Positions 43,990 through 55,620 of a stretch of DNA of 64,000 nt are shown piece after piece. Source of the DNA: Paguma larvata (Eukaryota; Chordata; Mammalia; Carnivora; Viverridae); NCBI GenBank assembly GCA_030068075.1, contig CM057841.1, positions 51,563,030-51,627,029 on the forward strand, written 5' to 3'. Position 1 is the first letter of the stretch. Each line of letters starts with the position of its first letter. The notes beneath the pieces were generated by a model. It did no database searches, was not told the DNA's origin, and worked only from the letters and a program-made list of their open reading frames with translations. A program made the translations under genes and the position numbers.

Positions 43990-45480
43990 ACCTGTCAGTA
44001 ATTCTACCTCAGATTCTCATCTGATTGTATAAATCTCCTTTCAAAGGATTCAGAACATTATTTTCATGTCGGAATAGAATCTCTCCGAGAGACTTCTGGC
44101 TGACAGTTTGGGCCGGTTGTCCTCCATACCTGGTGCACAGGATGCTTTACCATGCTTCCAGCTCGAGCTCCGTTTACGTTATACAATCGGGAATATCCAT
44201 TCCCCTTCTCGTGAGTTTGAGGTCTTGTTTGATGTCTTTTCCTGTTTTGGTTTGTGTATTGTTTTGTAGGAATACATCCTCCGGTAGCTTTCTGAAAAAG
44301 GATCATATAGGCACATATATCTTTGAGACCTTTTGTGTTTCATAGTGTTCTTATTGCCACCTCATCTAATTGATTGTATAGCTAGGTATCGAATCATAGA
44401 TTTGGAATCACATTTCTTTGGGGTTTTAAGACATTAATGGTTTATTGCTTTCAGTGTTGCTCTTGGGAAATACAAAGCCATATGATCTTCAGTCTTTTTT
44501 TATTTCTCTTTCTCTTTTGAAAGTAATAAGGGGGGGGGCGTATATCTTCTACCCTTTTCTGTTCTCTAAGCAGGAAATAAGAGCCCTGAAAAGGATGCTC
44601 ACTTTGACCTCACTGTTGCTTCTTTGTTTATTTGTTTTAACGTTTATTCATTTTTGAGATAGAGACAGAGCACGGGCAAGGGAGGGGCACAGAAAGAGTG
44701 AGACACAGAATCCGAAGCATGTTCGAGGCATCTGAGCTGTCAGCACAGAGCCCGATGCGGGGCTCAAACCCATGAACCACGAGATCATGACCTGAGGTTG
44801 GACACCCAACTGAGTCAGCCACCCAGGTGTCCCTGCCCTCACTGTCTTTAAATTGTACATAATATGTTGTGATATGAGTCTATTTTTTGTCTTTTATGCT
44901 GGGCATTCCTTGGGTGTGTCTCAAAACACTTGTCCTTTTGTTTTTCTTTAAAAACTGGACTTCTCTTTAAATATTTCATTGATGATCTTCTCCACACCTC
45001 CCCTCCCCTTTTTTCTTTTTAAAGAACTTTTGTTATTCAGGTCTCTGACCTCCCAGATTGTTCCAAATTTATTTTTCTCTGCTATATTTCATCTTTGCCT
45101 TTGGTGCTACTTTTCAAGAGCTTTCTTGTAGCTTTCCCATAGATTTTCCCTTCTGCTAGCATATTTTAAATTTCTAAACTTTTTTTTGTGAGTGTGTGTT
45201 TGGTTGGTTTTCCCAAAATTCCTTCTTGTTTAATAGCATTCTATTCTTGTTTTGTGGATGAAATTTACTCTCTTACATATGATACTAACAATAATTGTTT
45301 TAGGTTTTCTTCTTTTCATTTAACTTCTGTCTCCTAAAAATCGCTTTTAATTGTTTTGGTCACTGTCTTTGATGATGAAGTTTTTTTCTCTTGGTGATCT
45401 GTCTGTGGATGACTATTTATACTTAAGAGTAGGGACCCAGAAAGTTGTTGCCAATTTGGGAAGAGCTAATTAACTATGGG
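43990..45480. mobile_element. Probable old L1-derived sequence, heavily decayed
   Basis: T-rich sequence with 'gctttcagtgttgctcttgg', 'ttttatgctgggcattcctt' and 'tattcaggtctctgacctcc' recalls the antisense 5' portion of old L1 elements. The match is loose and I cannot fix the boundaries. A SINE interrupts it at 44605-44845. Confidence 0.35.
44605..44845 (-). mobile_element. CAN SINE with 12-bp target-site duplication
   Basis: A minus-strand SINE (44617-44833) lies between 'tgacctcactgt' and 'tgccctcactgt' (one mismatch). It shows 'aacgtttattcatttttgag', 'agaatccgaagcatgttcga', 'gagatcatgacctgagg' and the head 'cagccacccaggtgtccc'. A short deletion is present before the head. Confidence 0.94.
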
Positions 45481-48154
45481 CTCTACTGACAGGTGATCCG
45501 GCTAGACTCTTTGTTGGGGGAAATCACTGTGCTTGAATCTTTAGATTCTTCCTGTTGGCTGACTGAATTGTGCAGAGAAGAATTCTCAGTACCGTGTTGG
45601 GGGAGAATACAGTTTTGGCTGCCAGGGTTTCTGGGAGCCAAGTTGAGGAAGAGGATAAGTGTCGACATTCAGTACATACACATTTACTTAATCTCTGTTT
45701 TTGGTTTCACACCACTGTTCTCAACAGTTTGTATTCTTTTCAGGTAATAAAATTGTATTTTCTCTGGGGTTTGGAAATGACAAAGCTCCGGCTGGACTGA
45801 GGGCAGAAATCCTCCACTTCCAGAAGTACCAGCCTACATCGGCTTTGGAGCCTTTGGTGGTGCTGCGCTGTGAATGGCGTTACTTCTTGGCTGTCCCCGT
45901 AGCTTAAGGCTCTACTTTCTTGTTTGTTAAATCACTCGGTTGTTGCCCACCTGCTTTGTAAGCATCCAGGGTTTGGGTTTTTGTTTTTACTGTGTTAACT
46001 GAATGCATACGCACTTAGGGGATAGCACCATGGCTTCCTCTTCTTGGAGATTTGAACTGGTATCTGAGAACGCGTCACCAGGTTGTTCCTGATTCACTGC
46101 CGTTCCGCCATCAACACGGTGGTGTCAGAGCAGTAGTGGAAACCTGTGTTCCTTCTGGCGTTGGTCCAGGTGAGCCCTGTTGTGCTCCGGAATCTCTGTT
46201 CACTTCATGAAACTGAAGCATCTTCTTGGAGCTATAGATGCGCCTCAGAGCAGGGGCTTGCAGACAGCAAGAAAGGTGCTCTGGCACATACGAGAAACTG
46301 GCCAGCATGCCCAGTGTGTTCAGGTTCCTTCGAGGTACGTGATGGCCTCGAGTAGGCCAAGCAGCGCTCTCACCGTCCTCTTGGTTTTGCTGTTTCCTTT
46401 TCAACTTGAGCCTTCTGTGACAGCAGAGGCACGTCAGGGTCATAGGACGGCACCGTGGCTCCGTGTGCCCTCGGAGCACGCTCAGTGGGGAGGATCTTCT
46501 GGGTGCGTGTGTGTCCGTGTATGCCCTTAGCTTTCATCAGGTTGCCTGTCACCCGTGATGCTCTGCTGATGGAGGAAACTAATTCATAATCCACAACCAC
46601 TTCCCTTGGATACTTGCTTCTAGGCACGTTAAACGGTCGGCGCTCAGATCCTCATTTTTCTCACCCTTCCATTTCCATATTAATTCTCAATCAATCACTG
46701 GCGGCCAACTGTCAACAGGCACCGCTTTTGGTGGGACCTGATGATGTATATCCCTTGTTTCTAGATTCCCTGCATCTCATCGTGTAAAGTAGTGCACTGA
46801 GCGGGGTCTTAATGCTTTTGGGTGCAGCCCCTTTGAGCTTCTGGAATGGCAAACCCCGTACAGCTAGATCTCTAAAGGGGCAGGACCTGGCCGCATGGCT
46901 GCATGGGCAGCGTTTTAGCATATTTGTGTATGGCTATGCACCCAGCTAAGGGCCTGTTAAATGGCCATTTAGTCAGGATCCAACCTTTGGCTCCTAAGGT
47001 TTAAGACCAAAGAGCTGTGTCTCTTTGGGAAGCATACTTACGGAGAAAGGAGTGACCTGTTGTAAAATGTCTGTCCTTAAGCTGCTTTAATATTGGTATG
47101 ACACTAATTTTGGCTTCGGAAAGTTTCCCTTTGGCTAAGAATGATGATAACTACATTGAGAATGCCCATGTGGGTTGGAGCAGAGAAGTCTACATCCAGT
47201 TCCATCGTTGTCTTTTCCGTTTTTTGCCTTCCTCACCTACTCTTCTCCTCCCCCCCACAGCTGCCTCTTCCTCTCTTGTCATCCCACCTTTTTTTTTTTC
47301 TCTTCACTATCAAGAAATTTTCTGGAGCTCCATCATTACTCTTCCCTGCCACTGTCAAGTGTAGCGTCCTAAGGGCAGAGGGAGAAGGTGTGCAATTAGT
47401 GCATTTCACCAGACTGAACAGAATCCTTGGCCAGGTGCAGGCGAGAGTGGCCTGTATTTATGAATGAATGGCAGTGTTTTGACAGGATGATGAATAAACA
47501 TGCCGGGCTCAGGGGACTTCTGGTGATGATTGGTTCTTTGTGGTCTGGTAAGCGATAGGACTCCCTGCTTAATTTCTCTAAAATCTGCATGTGTTAATTT
47601 TGTATTTTTTTTTATATCAAAAGGTACTTGCTTAAAGAAAAACGCAAAAACCTAGCTCTTAATGTCCATTTTCAAGTAATTTCCTGCAAGGAGGATGATT
47701 GGATTACCAAAATGAACCTGTTTTCCAGTCTCTCTCCATAGGTGAATGAACGTTTAGTGGGCTCTCTTCACATGAACACAGAAAATGCCACCCCCCAAAG
47801 CCTCTGTTGGCTTTACTAGTATTAGGAATCTGTGACTCTATCCTGAGAATCTGCAAAGCGTGAGCTACTCCCCCACTATTGCCATAGATGTAGGCTTCAA
47901 GAAGAGGGGACCCCACTTTTTAGTGAGTGCCTGTATTCTGAGCACTTACCTGCGCTTTGTATGCATTCGAAAAGCAGTAATTGAGTGAAAAGGATTCTCT
48001 TCCCAGCTTCCTAACCCACTTGGTGTTTGGATTTGCTCAAGCTTTACTTTCCCTTACTTTTTTCTTATTTGTAATGGATAAAAGCACATCACATTCTAAC
48101 CAATGTCAGCCCCCAAAAGGAAACTTCTTCAGACCTCCATGAAGTTGATTGGAT
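45481..48154. other. Unique noncoding DNA
   Basis: 2.7 kb with no confidently recognised mobile element. Minus-strand frames at 46370-46627 (85 codons) and 46111-46479 (122 codons) overlap in different phases. They might be a frameshifted pseudogene but match nothing I recognise. 47220-47300 is C/T-rich. No functional gene is supported. Confidence 0.35.
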
Positions 48155-48345
48155 GAAGACAGACTCCGGGGTCAGACTGCCTGTGTACTGGTCTTGACCT
48201 TGGTACTTCCTAGCTGTGGCATCTCTGGAACGTCACTTACCTTCTTCGAGCTCATGTTTCCCCAGGTGGAAAAGGGGATTAATGATAGTTTCCCCTCATA
48301 AGGTGATTGTGGAAAGTATATGGTGTGATGAGCCTGGAGTAGTTA
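48155..48345 (+). mobile_element. MIR
   Basis: 'gactccggggtcagactgcc', 'ggtacttcctagctgtggca', 'cttcgagctcatgtttcccc' and 'ataaggtgattgtggaaagt' follow MIR. Confidence 0.85.
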
Positions 48346-48429
48346 GGAGGTTGTGTGGCGTGTAGTTCACCCATAAAAGTTTACTGTCACTGCTACTCCT
48401 CATATTGCTATCCTATCAGTCACCTCGTT

Positions 48430-48640
48430 GGAAAGCAGTGAGTTGGAACGTTTGGGGTGTTGACTTCAGAGCCACACAACTTTTGTGGAAGCCAGCCTCC
48501 TGGACGTTATAGTCCTCACCTGTAACTGGGGGATTTTAACCTTAGGGGATTGCTAGAATTAAATGAGATAATTTGTGGAAGTGCCTTATTTAGCTTGTGA
48601 TACAGGCAGACACTCACTAAGGGTAGCCATGAATACTGTT
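48430..48640 (+). mobile_element. Second MIR in the same orientation
   Basis: 'gttgacttcagagccacaca', 'ctcacctgtaactgggggat', 'attgctagaattaaatgaga' and 'cactcactaagggtagcc' follow MIR. It lies about 85 bp after another MIR of the same strand. Confidence 0.75.
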
Positions 48641-48744
48641 TTCATTAATTCTGAAAGCCCAATGGGCCATTTAGATGGCACTTTGATAATTTCTAAAGGA
48701 AGAAGTTGAGGCATTTGTCACATGCGTTTTGTTGGCTTACTTGC

Positions 48745-49530
48745 TTTGGTTTCATCAACTTTGTTGAGGTATAATTTATGTAAATAAACTGCATCCATTG
48801 AAACATACGACTTAATGAGTTTTGACAGGTACATGTACTCCCGAAACTGTTGCTACAATCAAGGGATAGAGCATCGTCCCACAAAGGTTTCCCGTGCTCG
48901 CTCTGTTACCCATGCTGCTTTATAGTCCGGAAGGTGCTGGCTCCAGGAAATCACCTCGTTGTTTTCTGTCCTATTGGTGAATTTGCATTTCCCAGAATTT
49001 TGTATAAATGAACCCATACAGTACGTATGCTGCGTGTGTCTTCTTTCACTCAACATTGAGTTTGTGATTCATCCATGTTGTTCCATTTATTGGTAGCTCA
49101 TTTTTTTTCAATGCTGAGTAGTATTCTATTGTTTGAATGCCTCACATTTTGTTTATCCAATTACCTATCGATAGACATTTGGGTTGTTTAATATTTAGCT
49201 ATTGTAAATGGGGTATGAATTTGAATAAAGCCTTTGTGAATACACACACACACACACACACGCACGCACGCACACACTTTTGTGCAGACATACATCTTCA
49301 GTTCTTTGGGAATAATTCCCTGGTGTAGAACAAGACGGTCAACTGTAGGACTTGGTTTAACATTTCCGAGGTTGGCAAGCCCTTTCCCTGATGTGTTGGG
49401 CCTTTCGACCTTCTTGCCAAATTCCAGTTCCTCTGCATTCTCAATAATGCTTGATATTGTCAGTCTTTTTAGTTTTCTATTTGAGTCTTCAGCGGTATAT
49501 TATGGTTTTATTTTATTTAATAAATCGCTA
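48745..49530 (-). mobile_element. Old L1M 3' end, antisense
   Basis: 'ttgttgaggtataatttatg', 'cttctttcactcaacattga', 'gattcatccatgttgttcca', 'gagtagtattctattgtttg' and 'tgatattgtcagtcttttta' follow the antisense 3' region of L1M. A CA microsatellite sits inside. Confidence 0.82.
49240..49278. repeat. (CA)n microsatellite inside L1
   Basis: About 19 CA-type units with three G substitutions ('cacgcacgcacgcac') at the right end. Confidence 0.95.
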
Positions 49531-49612
49531 ATGATGACTAATTATGTTCAACACCAAAAATAAGCTTATTGGCTATGTCTTCATTTTCCTTTTTTTTTTC
49601 TTTTTGTGGGGG

Positions 49613-49730
49613 GCACCAACTTTATTGAGGTATAATTCACATACCATATGATTCACCCACCCACTGATCTTTAGGGTATTTGCGCGGTTGTGCCCCCATT
49701 TCTGCAATCAAGCCATATCTGCTAACACTT
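49613..49730 (-). mobile_element. Second L1M 3' end fragment
   Basis: 'ctttattgaggtataattca' and 'cataccatatgattcaccca' are the same L1M 3' terminus type, restarting after about 80 bp. It may be a separate insertion. Confidence 0.6.
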
Positions 49731-50175
49731 GGCCTTTTTAATCATTCCCACCTAGTTCACTGCTGCCTCCATTCTCTTCTCTTACCATGTAAATTCAGCA
49801 TCCTTCACAATTCTGCTTTTGACCCTTTCTCTTGGCGTAAATTTCTCCCTGGAGGTCATACCAGCTCCCCAAATTCCAGCTATCGTTCCGAATCCGATAT
49901 TGATAGGTTCATTTCTGGATATCTTTGTCTTGTTCGTTACGCCCAAATTATTCACACCTGCATGTATCTTCTGCAAGGTCCCGAACCTCTCTCTTCACCC
50001 CCTCGCCTACCCTCCTCCCTCCCCCAGTGTCATCACATTATCCTCGCTTACACCGCCTCCACCTTTTCATCCCTCCTCATCTTCACAAGCCACCTGGGGT
50101 CGCATAGCTTTGGACCCTTCCCAGCACCAAGCTAAGTAGACACGGGGTAAATATTCATGTAATGAATAAATGAAC
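49731..50175. other. C/T-rich unique sequence, possible L2 remnant
   Basis: The right end, 'gggtaaatattcatgtaatg' then 'aataaatgaac', recalls the L2 terminus. The rest is not recognisable. A 151-codon frame (49680-50135) is low in information and is not called. Confidence 0.3.
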
Positions 50176-50500
50176 TTGTCTGCTCCAGATTGCCAAAAAT
50201 GTCCTTCGCTTTTATCTTCCTTGGAAATTAATTGCATCACTCTCTCATTAAAGGTCTACAAAAATAATTCCATGCTGCAATTCACGAGGCTACTAAACAG
50301 TTGCCCTGGCAATTTCTGATGATCATTTTAGAAATATCTCTAACCTGTGGCCTTTCTTCTTATCTCCAGTTAAAGCTTTTCTGGAAGGAATTCAGTTTCC
50401 ACCTTTCCTTAATGTTCCTTAAATGTTGTACATATCTTAAAAGCGAATTCCCCATAAAACAATATGGATTATGGTCTTGTTTCCGTTGAGCAGTGTGAAA
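50176..50500. promoter_or_regulatory. Candidate conserved noncoding element
   Basis: Repeat-free sequence with 'ttggaaattaattgcatcac' near 50219, 'ctctcattaaaggtctac' near 50243 and 'ccatgctgcaattcacgagg' near 50270. There is no coding frame. Inference only. Confidence 0.3.
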
Positions 50501-51284
50501 GCTTACCCGAAAGGACAAGAATAAGACTCTCTTAAAATCATGTCCAAGTTTTAAAGGAATATAAAACTTACTATTTAAAAAATATACCTTTCTGCTTTCA
50601 TCCCCTAACCCACAAGTCTCAAGTCTAGTTTCACTCAGACTTGAGAATTGTTCTTTTATGGTGGCTCTGCAATGGGAACAAAGCCAAAACCCCTAAGGTC
50701 TAGAGACAGCTTGAAAATGTCTTTGCTTCTGTGCCGTAGCTGTGTTTCATCTTAGCGAGGCACAAGCCCAAGAGACCTCATGTACTATGCCCAGGCCGAA
50801 GAGGTTACCAAGTACAGACGCTCAACTCTGACAGGTCACCTGCTACTGGAGCAGCCCCCGTAATGTCACTGCCACCCCAAAAAGGATAGTGGCAAAGAGC
50901 CACGCTAACAGAAGGCGCAGGTGGTGGGGCTGGAGGACAGGTTGTTGGCAAGAGGAAAGGAATACGAGAAGGGTCAGGGAGGTAAATTAACCCAATGGTA
51001 TCTTGATGTCTGGGTTGGAGAATCAGGAAAGAGGGTCAGGTGTCTATGACCCAAATGCGAGAGCAAAAGAGAGGTTTGTATCTGGTATGTGTGTGTATGT
51101 GTGTGTGTGTGTTTTGGGGGGGATAACGGGTTAATGGGGCTAATTCAGGAGCCAGTAGAGAGTGAGATATGAGAGAAACCATAAGAAGGAAATTTCCCAA
51201 CAGAAGAGAAAAGAGGAAGGCTGGGCCATAGTGCGGGTTGAGGTTGGCCTTTCGAGGGCCGCTGGAACCAAGTATGGCAGAGTG
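50501..51284. other. Unique noncoding DNA with a GT repeat
   Basis: No mobile element was recognised. A GT-rich microsatellite lies at about 51086-51112, followed by a G run. No gene is supported. Confidence 0.4.
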
Positions 51285-51655
51285 GGTGCTGTAAGCAACA
51301 GAGATTTATTAGCTCACAGTTCTGGAAGCTGGAAGTCGAAGATCAAGGGATCAGCAGGTTTGGTTTCTTCCGAGGCCTCTCTGTTTGCCTTGTAGAGGGC
51401 CACCTTCCTGCTGTGTCCCCACATGGTCTTTCTCTGTGTGTGCGTCCCTAGTGTTTGTGTCCAAACTTCCTCTTCTTAAAAGAACAGCAGTCCGTTTGGG
51501 TTAGCGACCACCCTAATGGACTCATTTGAACTTAATCACCTCTTTAAAGGTCTTGACTCCAACTACAGTCACACTCTGAGGTGATGGGGTCAGGACTTCA
51601 TCATAGGAATTTTGGGGCACACAACGGAGCCTGTAATAGGTGGAGATGAGGCTTT
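51285..51655 (-). mobile_element. MLT1/MaLR-type LTR
   Basis: 'cagagatttattagctcaca', 'gttctggaagctggaagtcg', 'ccttcctgctgtgtcccc' and 'ttttggggcacacaacggag' follow an antisense MaLR LTR. It is solo, with no retroviral coding sequence. Confidence 0.78.
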
Positions 51656-52204
51656 TTAGCAGATACCATCTCCTAAAATTATACGATATTTTCAGCAGGC
51701 ATCTATAGTCCTGTCTCCCTCACTCCCCACCCTGACAGGTCACGGGCAGCCGATCAGCTGACCACACTGCATTAATTGTCGTGATACAGCCGTCGGGGGT
51801 CTCGAGGCTGCCCTCACAGTCTCGCTGGATCTTGCCCCCCATTTAGTCCTGGAGTGGCACGAGCCCCCCTGGCGTGCACTTCTGACACTCGTTCACCCTT
51901 CACAGATTTCCTGTCAGCCAACCCAAATTTGCAGTTGTTTCTAGTGACTGAAAATATGCTTGGTATGCAGGTGTCATGGATGAAATAGTAATGCCTCGGG
52001 GTAACAAATACGGTATAAAAATAATTCTAGTAAGTCCAGTGACTGGAAAACAAGGAATCCCAAGTTTGAGCCATACTGATTTTTTTTTTTTCTGGGCTCA
52101 GTCTCTTGCCCAGAAAATAATCCCTGTTACCGTTTTGGTCTGTGTCACAGCAGCGAGTTTTTTCTCTTCTCCACGTTACATGAATACCCACATAATATGA
52201 ATTT
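51656..52204. other. Unique noncoding DNA
   Basis: No repeat was recognised. A poly-T run lies at about 52080-52091. No gene is supported. Confidence 0.4.
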
Positions 52205-52475
52205 CTGCTTATGCATACTTTTAACTGACTCAAGATTGCAGTGTTTATTTTTTATAGCCTGCTTTTTATTGAATTTAGCGATAAGTTGCAAACATTTTTC
52301 CATGTCGATAAATCTTCTTTCTTAGGACACTCCTCAGTGGCTAGGCAGTATTCTTTCATATGTGTATGCCATCATTGTCCCACTGTACAATCTCATCCAA
52401 ATCCTAGAGATCACCTGCTGTGTTTCCATCACTTGTGAAGTTTGTCCCAAGTAATGTGTTACTGAGAATTCTTAA
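52205..52475 (-). mobile_element. L1M 3' UTR-like fragment
   Basis: 'gttgcaaacatttttccatg' and 'gtattctttcatatgtgtat' recall an antisense L1M 3' UTR. It may belong with the larger copy that follows. Confidence 0.45.
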
Positions 52476-52499
52476 AGCACAGACATCTGAATTATTTTT

Positions 52500-53330
52500 C
52501 AAAATAGTTTATTGAGATATAATCTCTAATACCGTATACTTCACCTATTTAGAGTATACTATTCAGCGGCTTTTAGTAAAAGGCGAAAGATTGATGCGAT
52601 CTGAAGAGAAACCAGAGTATTCAGCGGCTTTTAGTGTATTCAGAGTTGTGCAACTATCCCCGTGATGAATTTTTGAACATTTTCATTATCCCCCCAAATA
52701 TCCCTATACCCCTCACCTGGCACCTCTCAGTGGCTCCCTCTGTTCTCTCACTTCAGCCCTTGGCAACACTCTCTGTAGGTTTGCTCCTTGTGGGCTTTTC
52801 ATATAAATGGACTCCCGTGGTATATGGTCTTTTGTGTCTGGCTTCTTTCATGTAGCATAGTATTTTTAAGATTCATCCATGTTTTAGCATTTTTTATTGT
52901 TGTTCTCAGATGTGATTCCATTGTGTGGACATACCACATTGTGTTTGTTCATTCACTTCATGCAATCTTCAGCACATGTCCACTATTCGGCCTGTGTGAA
53001 TAATGCTGTTACGATGAGTTATATTTTTGTGTGGATGTATGCTTTCCTTTCTTTTGGGTGTAAACCAAGGAGTGCTGTTGCTGGGTCAGTGTAACTCTGT
53101 GTTTGGCCACTTGGGAAACTGCCAGACTGTCTTCCACAGCGGCTGCACCATATCCATTCCCACCAGCCCTGCACGAGCATTCCAGTGTCTCCACCGCCTT
53201 GCCAACACTTGTTAGTGTCTATCTTCTTGACTCTCATGATTTTATTGGTCGTGAAGGGGTGTATCATTGTGGTTTCGATTTGGATTTCACTGATGGCCAA
53301 TTACATGTAGCACCTTTTCGTGTGGTTTGT
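52500..53330 (-). mobile_element. Old L1M 3' end, long antisense fragment
   Basis: 'agtttattgagatataatct', 'tcataatgga'-type text diverged to 'tatataaatggactcccgtg', 'cttttgtgtctggcttcttt', 'gattcatccatgttttagca', 'ggagtgctgttgctgggtca' and 'cttgccaacacttgttagtg' follow antisense L1 3' UTR into the ORF2 C-terminal zone. It contains a short insertion with a duplicated flank at 52561-52635. Confidence 0.88.
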
Positions 53331-53654
53331 TGGATGAATGATCAAAAAAAGGTTTTTTTTTGAAGTAGTGACAGGGTCAGCCCTGTCATAATGCCCCCTT
53401 CATTCCTGTGCCGTAGAGTATGCCCTTGTAGGTAAAGGCCAGGAGCTTTCAGAGATCCTCCTGCCTCAAAACTACTCCCTGCAAAACTCAAATTTTGAGG
53501 GTTCTCGCCACCCCTTACTTTCTGAATTAGAATCTTTGTGATTAGAGTCCAGGAGTGTGTTGTGATGCATAGCTTTGTTGGAGAACTATACATAGTTCAG
53601 GAACTTTGAGAAGGGTTCTGGCATGGCACCCTCTCATGGACAGCATCTCATGGT

Positions 53655-53815
53655 GGCTGGCGGCTGGTTTTGGTAGAGGCACTGCCTCAGATCCAGTCCC
53701 AGCTCAGCCATTCACGAGTGGGGTCATCTTCCTTGAACGTTCCTATGTCTGAGTTTTCTCATCTATAAATTGATGATAAAGCGATTAATTCTGGTTTAGT
53801 ATGTTCGTGGTATAG
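53655..53815 (+). mobile_element. MIR
   Basis: 'cagatccagtcccagctcag', 'ccattcacgagtggggtcat' and 'gtctgagttttctcatctat' follow the MIR core. The 3' third is unclear. Confidence 0.7.
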
Positions 53816-53965
53816 TAACACTTCTATTATTATGATGATGATTAATAGAAGTGTAATCGTTATTAGTATGTGTATTGCTGCTTCAGAGAAAATGTTGAGA
53901 ATGTTGAAGAGAGAAACCCAGGAAATCACAGGGTGGAGGATTCACATAAACACAAATGACCATTT

Positions 53966-54018
53966 AAATATTTAACATAGAAAGATGGGGGAAATATTTA
54001 ACATAGGAAGGTGGAGGA
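53966..54018. repeat. 26-bp tandem duplication
   Basis: The unit beginning 'aaatatttaacatag' occurs twice in direct succession (from about 53966 and 53992), with a few differences. It lies directly before a SINE. Confidence 0.85.
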
Positions 54019-54245
54019 GTGGCGCCTGGCTGGCTCAGTCGGTTAAGGGTCCCACCTCGGCTCAGGTCATGATCTCACTGTCTGTGAGTTTGGGCCCTGC
54101 GTTGGGCTCTATGCTGACAGCTCACAGCCTGGAGCCTGCTTTGGATTCTATGTCTCCCTCTTTCTCTGTCCCTCCTCGGCTCGTGCTTTGTCTCTCTGTC
54201 TCTCAAAAAATAAAATAAATAAAATACACGTAAAAAAAAAAAAAG
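54019..54245 (+). mobile_element. CAN SINE
   Basis: Plus-strand SINE: head 'ggcgcctggctggctcagtc', 'ggctcaggtcatgatctcac', the body 'gctgacagctcacagcctgg', CT-rich section and an A-rich tail with 'aaaataaataaaatacacgt'. Confidence 0.95.
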
Positions 54246-54458
54246 AAATTGCTGGGATGGGACACCTGGGTGGCTTAGTTGGTTGAGCGTCCAACTCTTG
54301 ATTTCAGCTCAGATTATGATCCAGGGTCGTGGTCCATGTCAGGCTCCATGCAGTGTGGAGTCTGTTTAAGATTCTCTACCCTTCCTCTCTCTTTGTCTCT
54401 CTCCCCCCCATTCTCTCCCGTTCCCCCTCTCCCCCCAAAAACAGAAGTCACTGGGATG
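54246..54458 (+). mobile_element. CAN SINE of a second subfamily in tandem
   Basis: A plus-strand SINE (about 54260-54443) has the variant head 'gggacacctgggtggcttag' and 'gtccaactcttgatttcagc', the marker of another carnivore SINE subfamily. It is flanked by imperfect duplications, 'gaaattgctgggatg' and 'gaagtcactgggatg'. It sits directly after the SINE ending at 54245. Confidence 0.92.
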
Positions 54459-55320
54459 CAGGGTGTGGCGCGATAGTGAGCTCATTTGCTGCAGTTTAAG
54501 AAGATACTGCATACTTGGTGAGCAGCACGAGTGAGAACTTGCTGATGTTTGAGATTGCCTCTGGTCCCGCCTTCTGGTCGTCCTTCCCTCGTTCTCACTG
54601 GCTTGTGTCTCTGTTACAAGTTAGGGGCTCGGCCCCATTTTGTTTTATAGACAGAAGTGTGAACTGAGGCCAGTGAGTCCCCAAGATTTTTCCTTCTTTC
54701 TTCCTTGAAATTCTGAAGACCGTTCAGGGCCCTTGGAGCGATTCCTATCGAATGTCCTCAGTCCCATGTGGGGAAAAGAAGACAGTTTTCTCACAGCACC
54801 CCCGGGGCTGAGGTGGTGGTTGAGCTGATGGTCGCCACTTGCAAGCGTTCGTGTTTGCAAATGGTGTGAAGTGGGCCTTCAGGGCTGTGTGCGCACCACG
54901 TCAGTGTCAGAGGCGTGTTTCAGTCACCCCGGGGTTGTCCTGGATAGGGTCCCCGCAGCAAGGGCGGGGATGAGGAGGAGTGATCCACATCCCCAACACG
55001 GAGACGCTAAATTACAGTCCCCAGAAAACTTTTCCTTAACCCCCTCTTGCATTTTTGTACCACCAGAGTTCTGGAAGAGCGAGGAGAATTCTGGGGAAAA
55101 AAGCGCACAGTGTCCAGCTGTTGTGGAAATGTAGGAAGCTGCAGCTGCATCAGTTTAGCCAAAACTGTGGCCGTAACAGTCTGCCTGGTTCACGGGGGGT
55201 GTCGTGTGAGCTATTAGGTGAGGTGGAGAGGCGTGTCTGTTTCAAGAATGTTTGAAGAAGCAGGAATGTTTCAAGAAACATCCTGGGTCTGCTTCTACTC
55301 AAAGGATTTCACAGACATTT
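54459..55320. other. Unique noncoding DNA
   Basis: No mobile element was recognised. Short frames at 54871-55255 show no recognisable domain. No gene is supported. Confidence 0.4.
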
Positions 55321-55570
55321 CTCTCTTGCTTCATTTTTCTTTAAAAAGTTTTTTTTAACATTTATTCATTTTTGAGAAACAAAGACTGAGTGCAAGGAGG
55401 GGAGGGGCAGAGAGAGAGAGGGAGTCACAGAATCCGAAGCAGATTCTAGGCTCTGAGCTGTCAGCACAGAACCCGATGGGGGGCTCAAACCCATGACTGC
55501 AAGTATGACATAAGCCAAAGTTGGACGCTCAACCAACTGAGCCACCCAGGCGGCCCCTCTCTTTCTTCTT
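55321..55570 (-). mobile_element. CAN SINE, left arm of a second inverted pair
   Basis: A minus-strand SINE (about 55342-55557) has the T tail 'gttttttttaacatttattc', 'agaatccgaagcagattcta', 'gctgtcagcacagaacccga' and the head 'gagccacccaggcggcccc'. The likely duplication is 'ctctcttgctt' against 'ctctctttctt'. Confidence 0.93.
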
Positions 55571-55620
55571 TTTTCAAGAAGAGCCAGGAATTTAGATTGG
55601 CAATGTGACATCTCCCATTA

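Noticed and set aside
52500..53330. Active LINE-1
   Set aside because: Only a 3' fragment with many substitutions and no open ORF2 is present. It belongs to an old L1M type.
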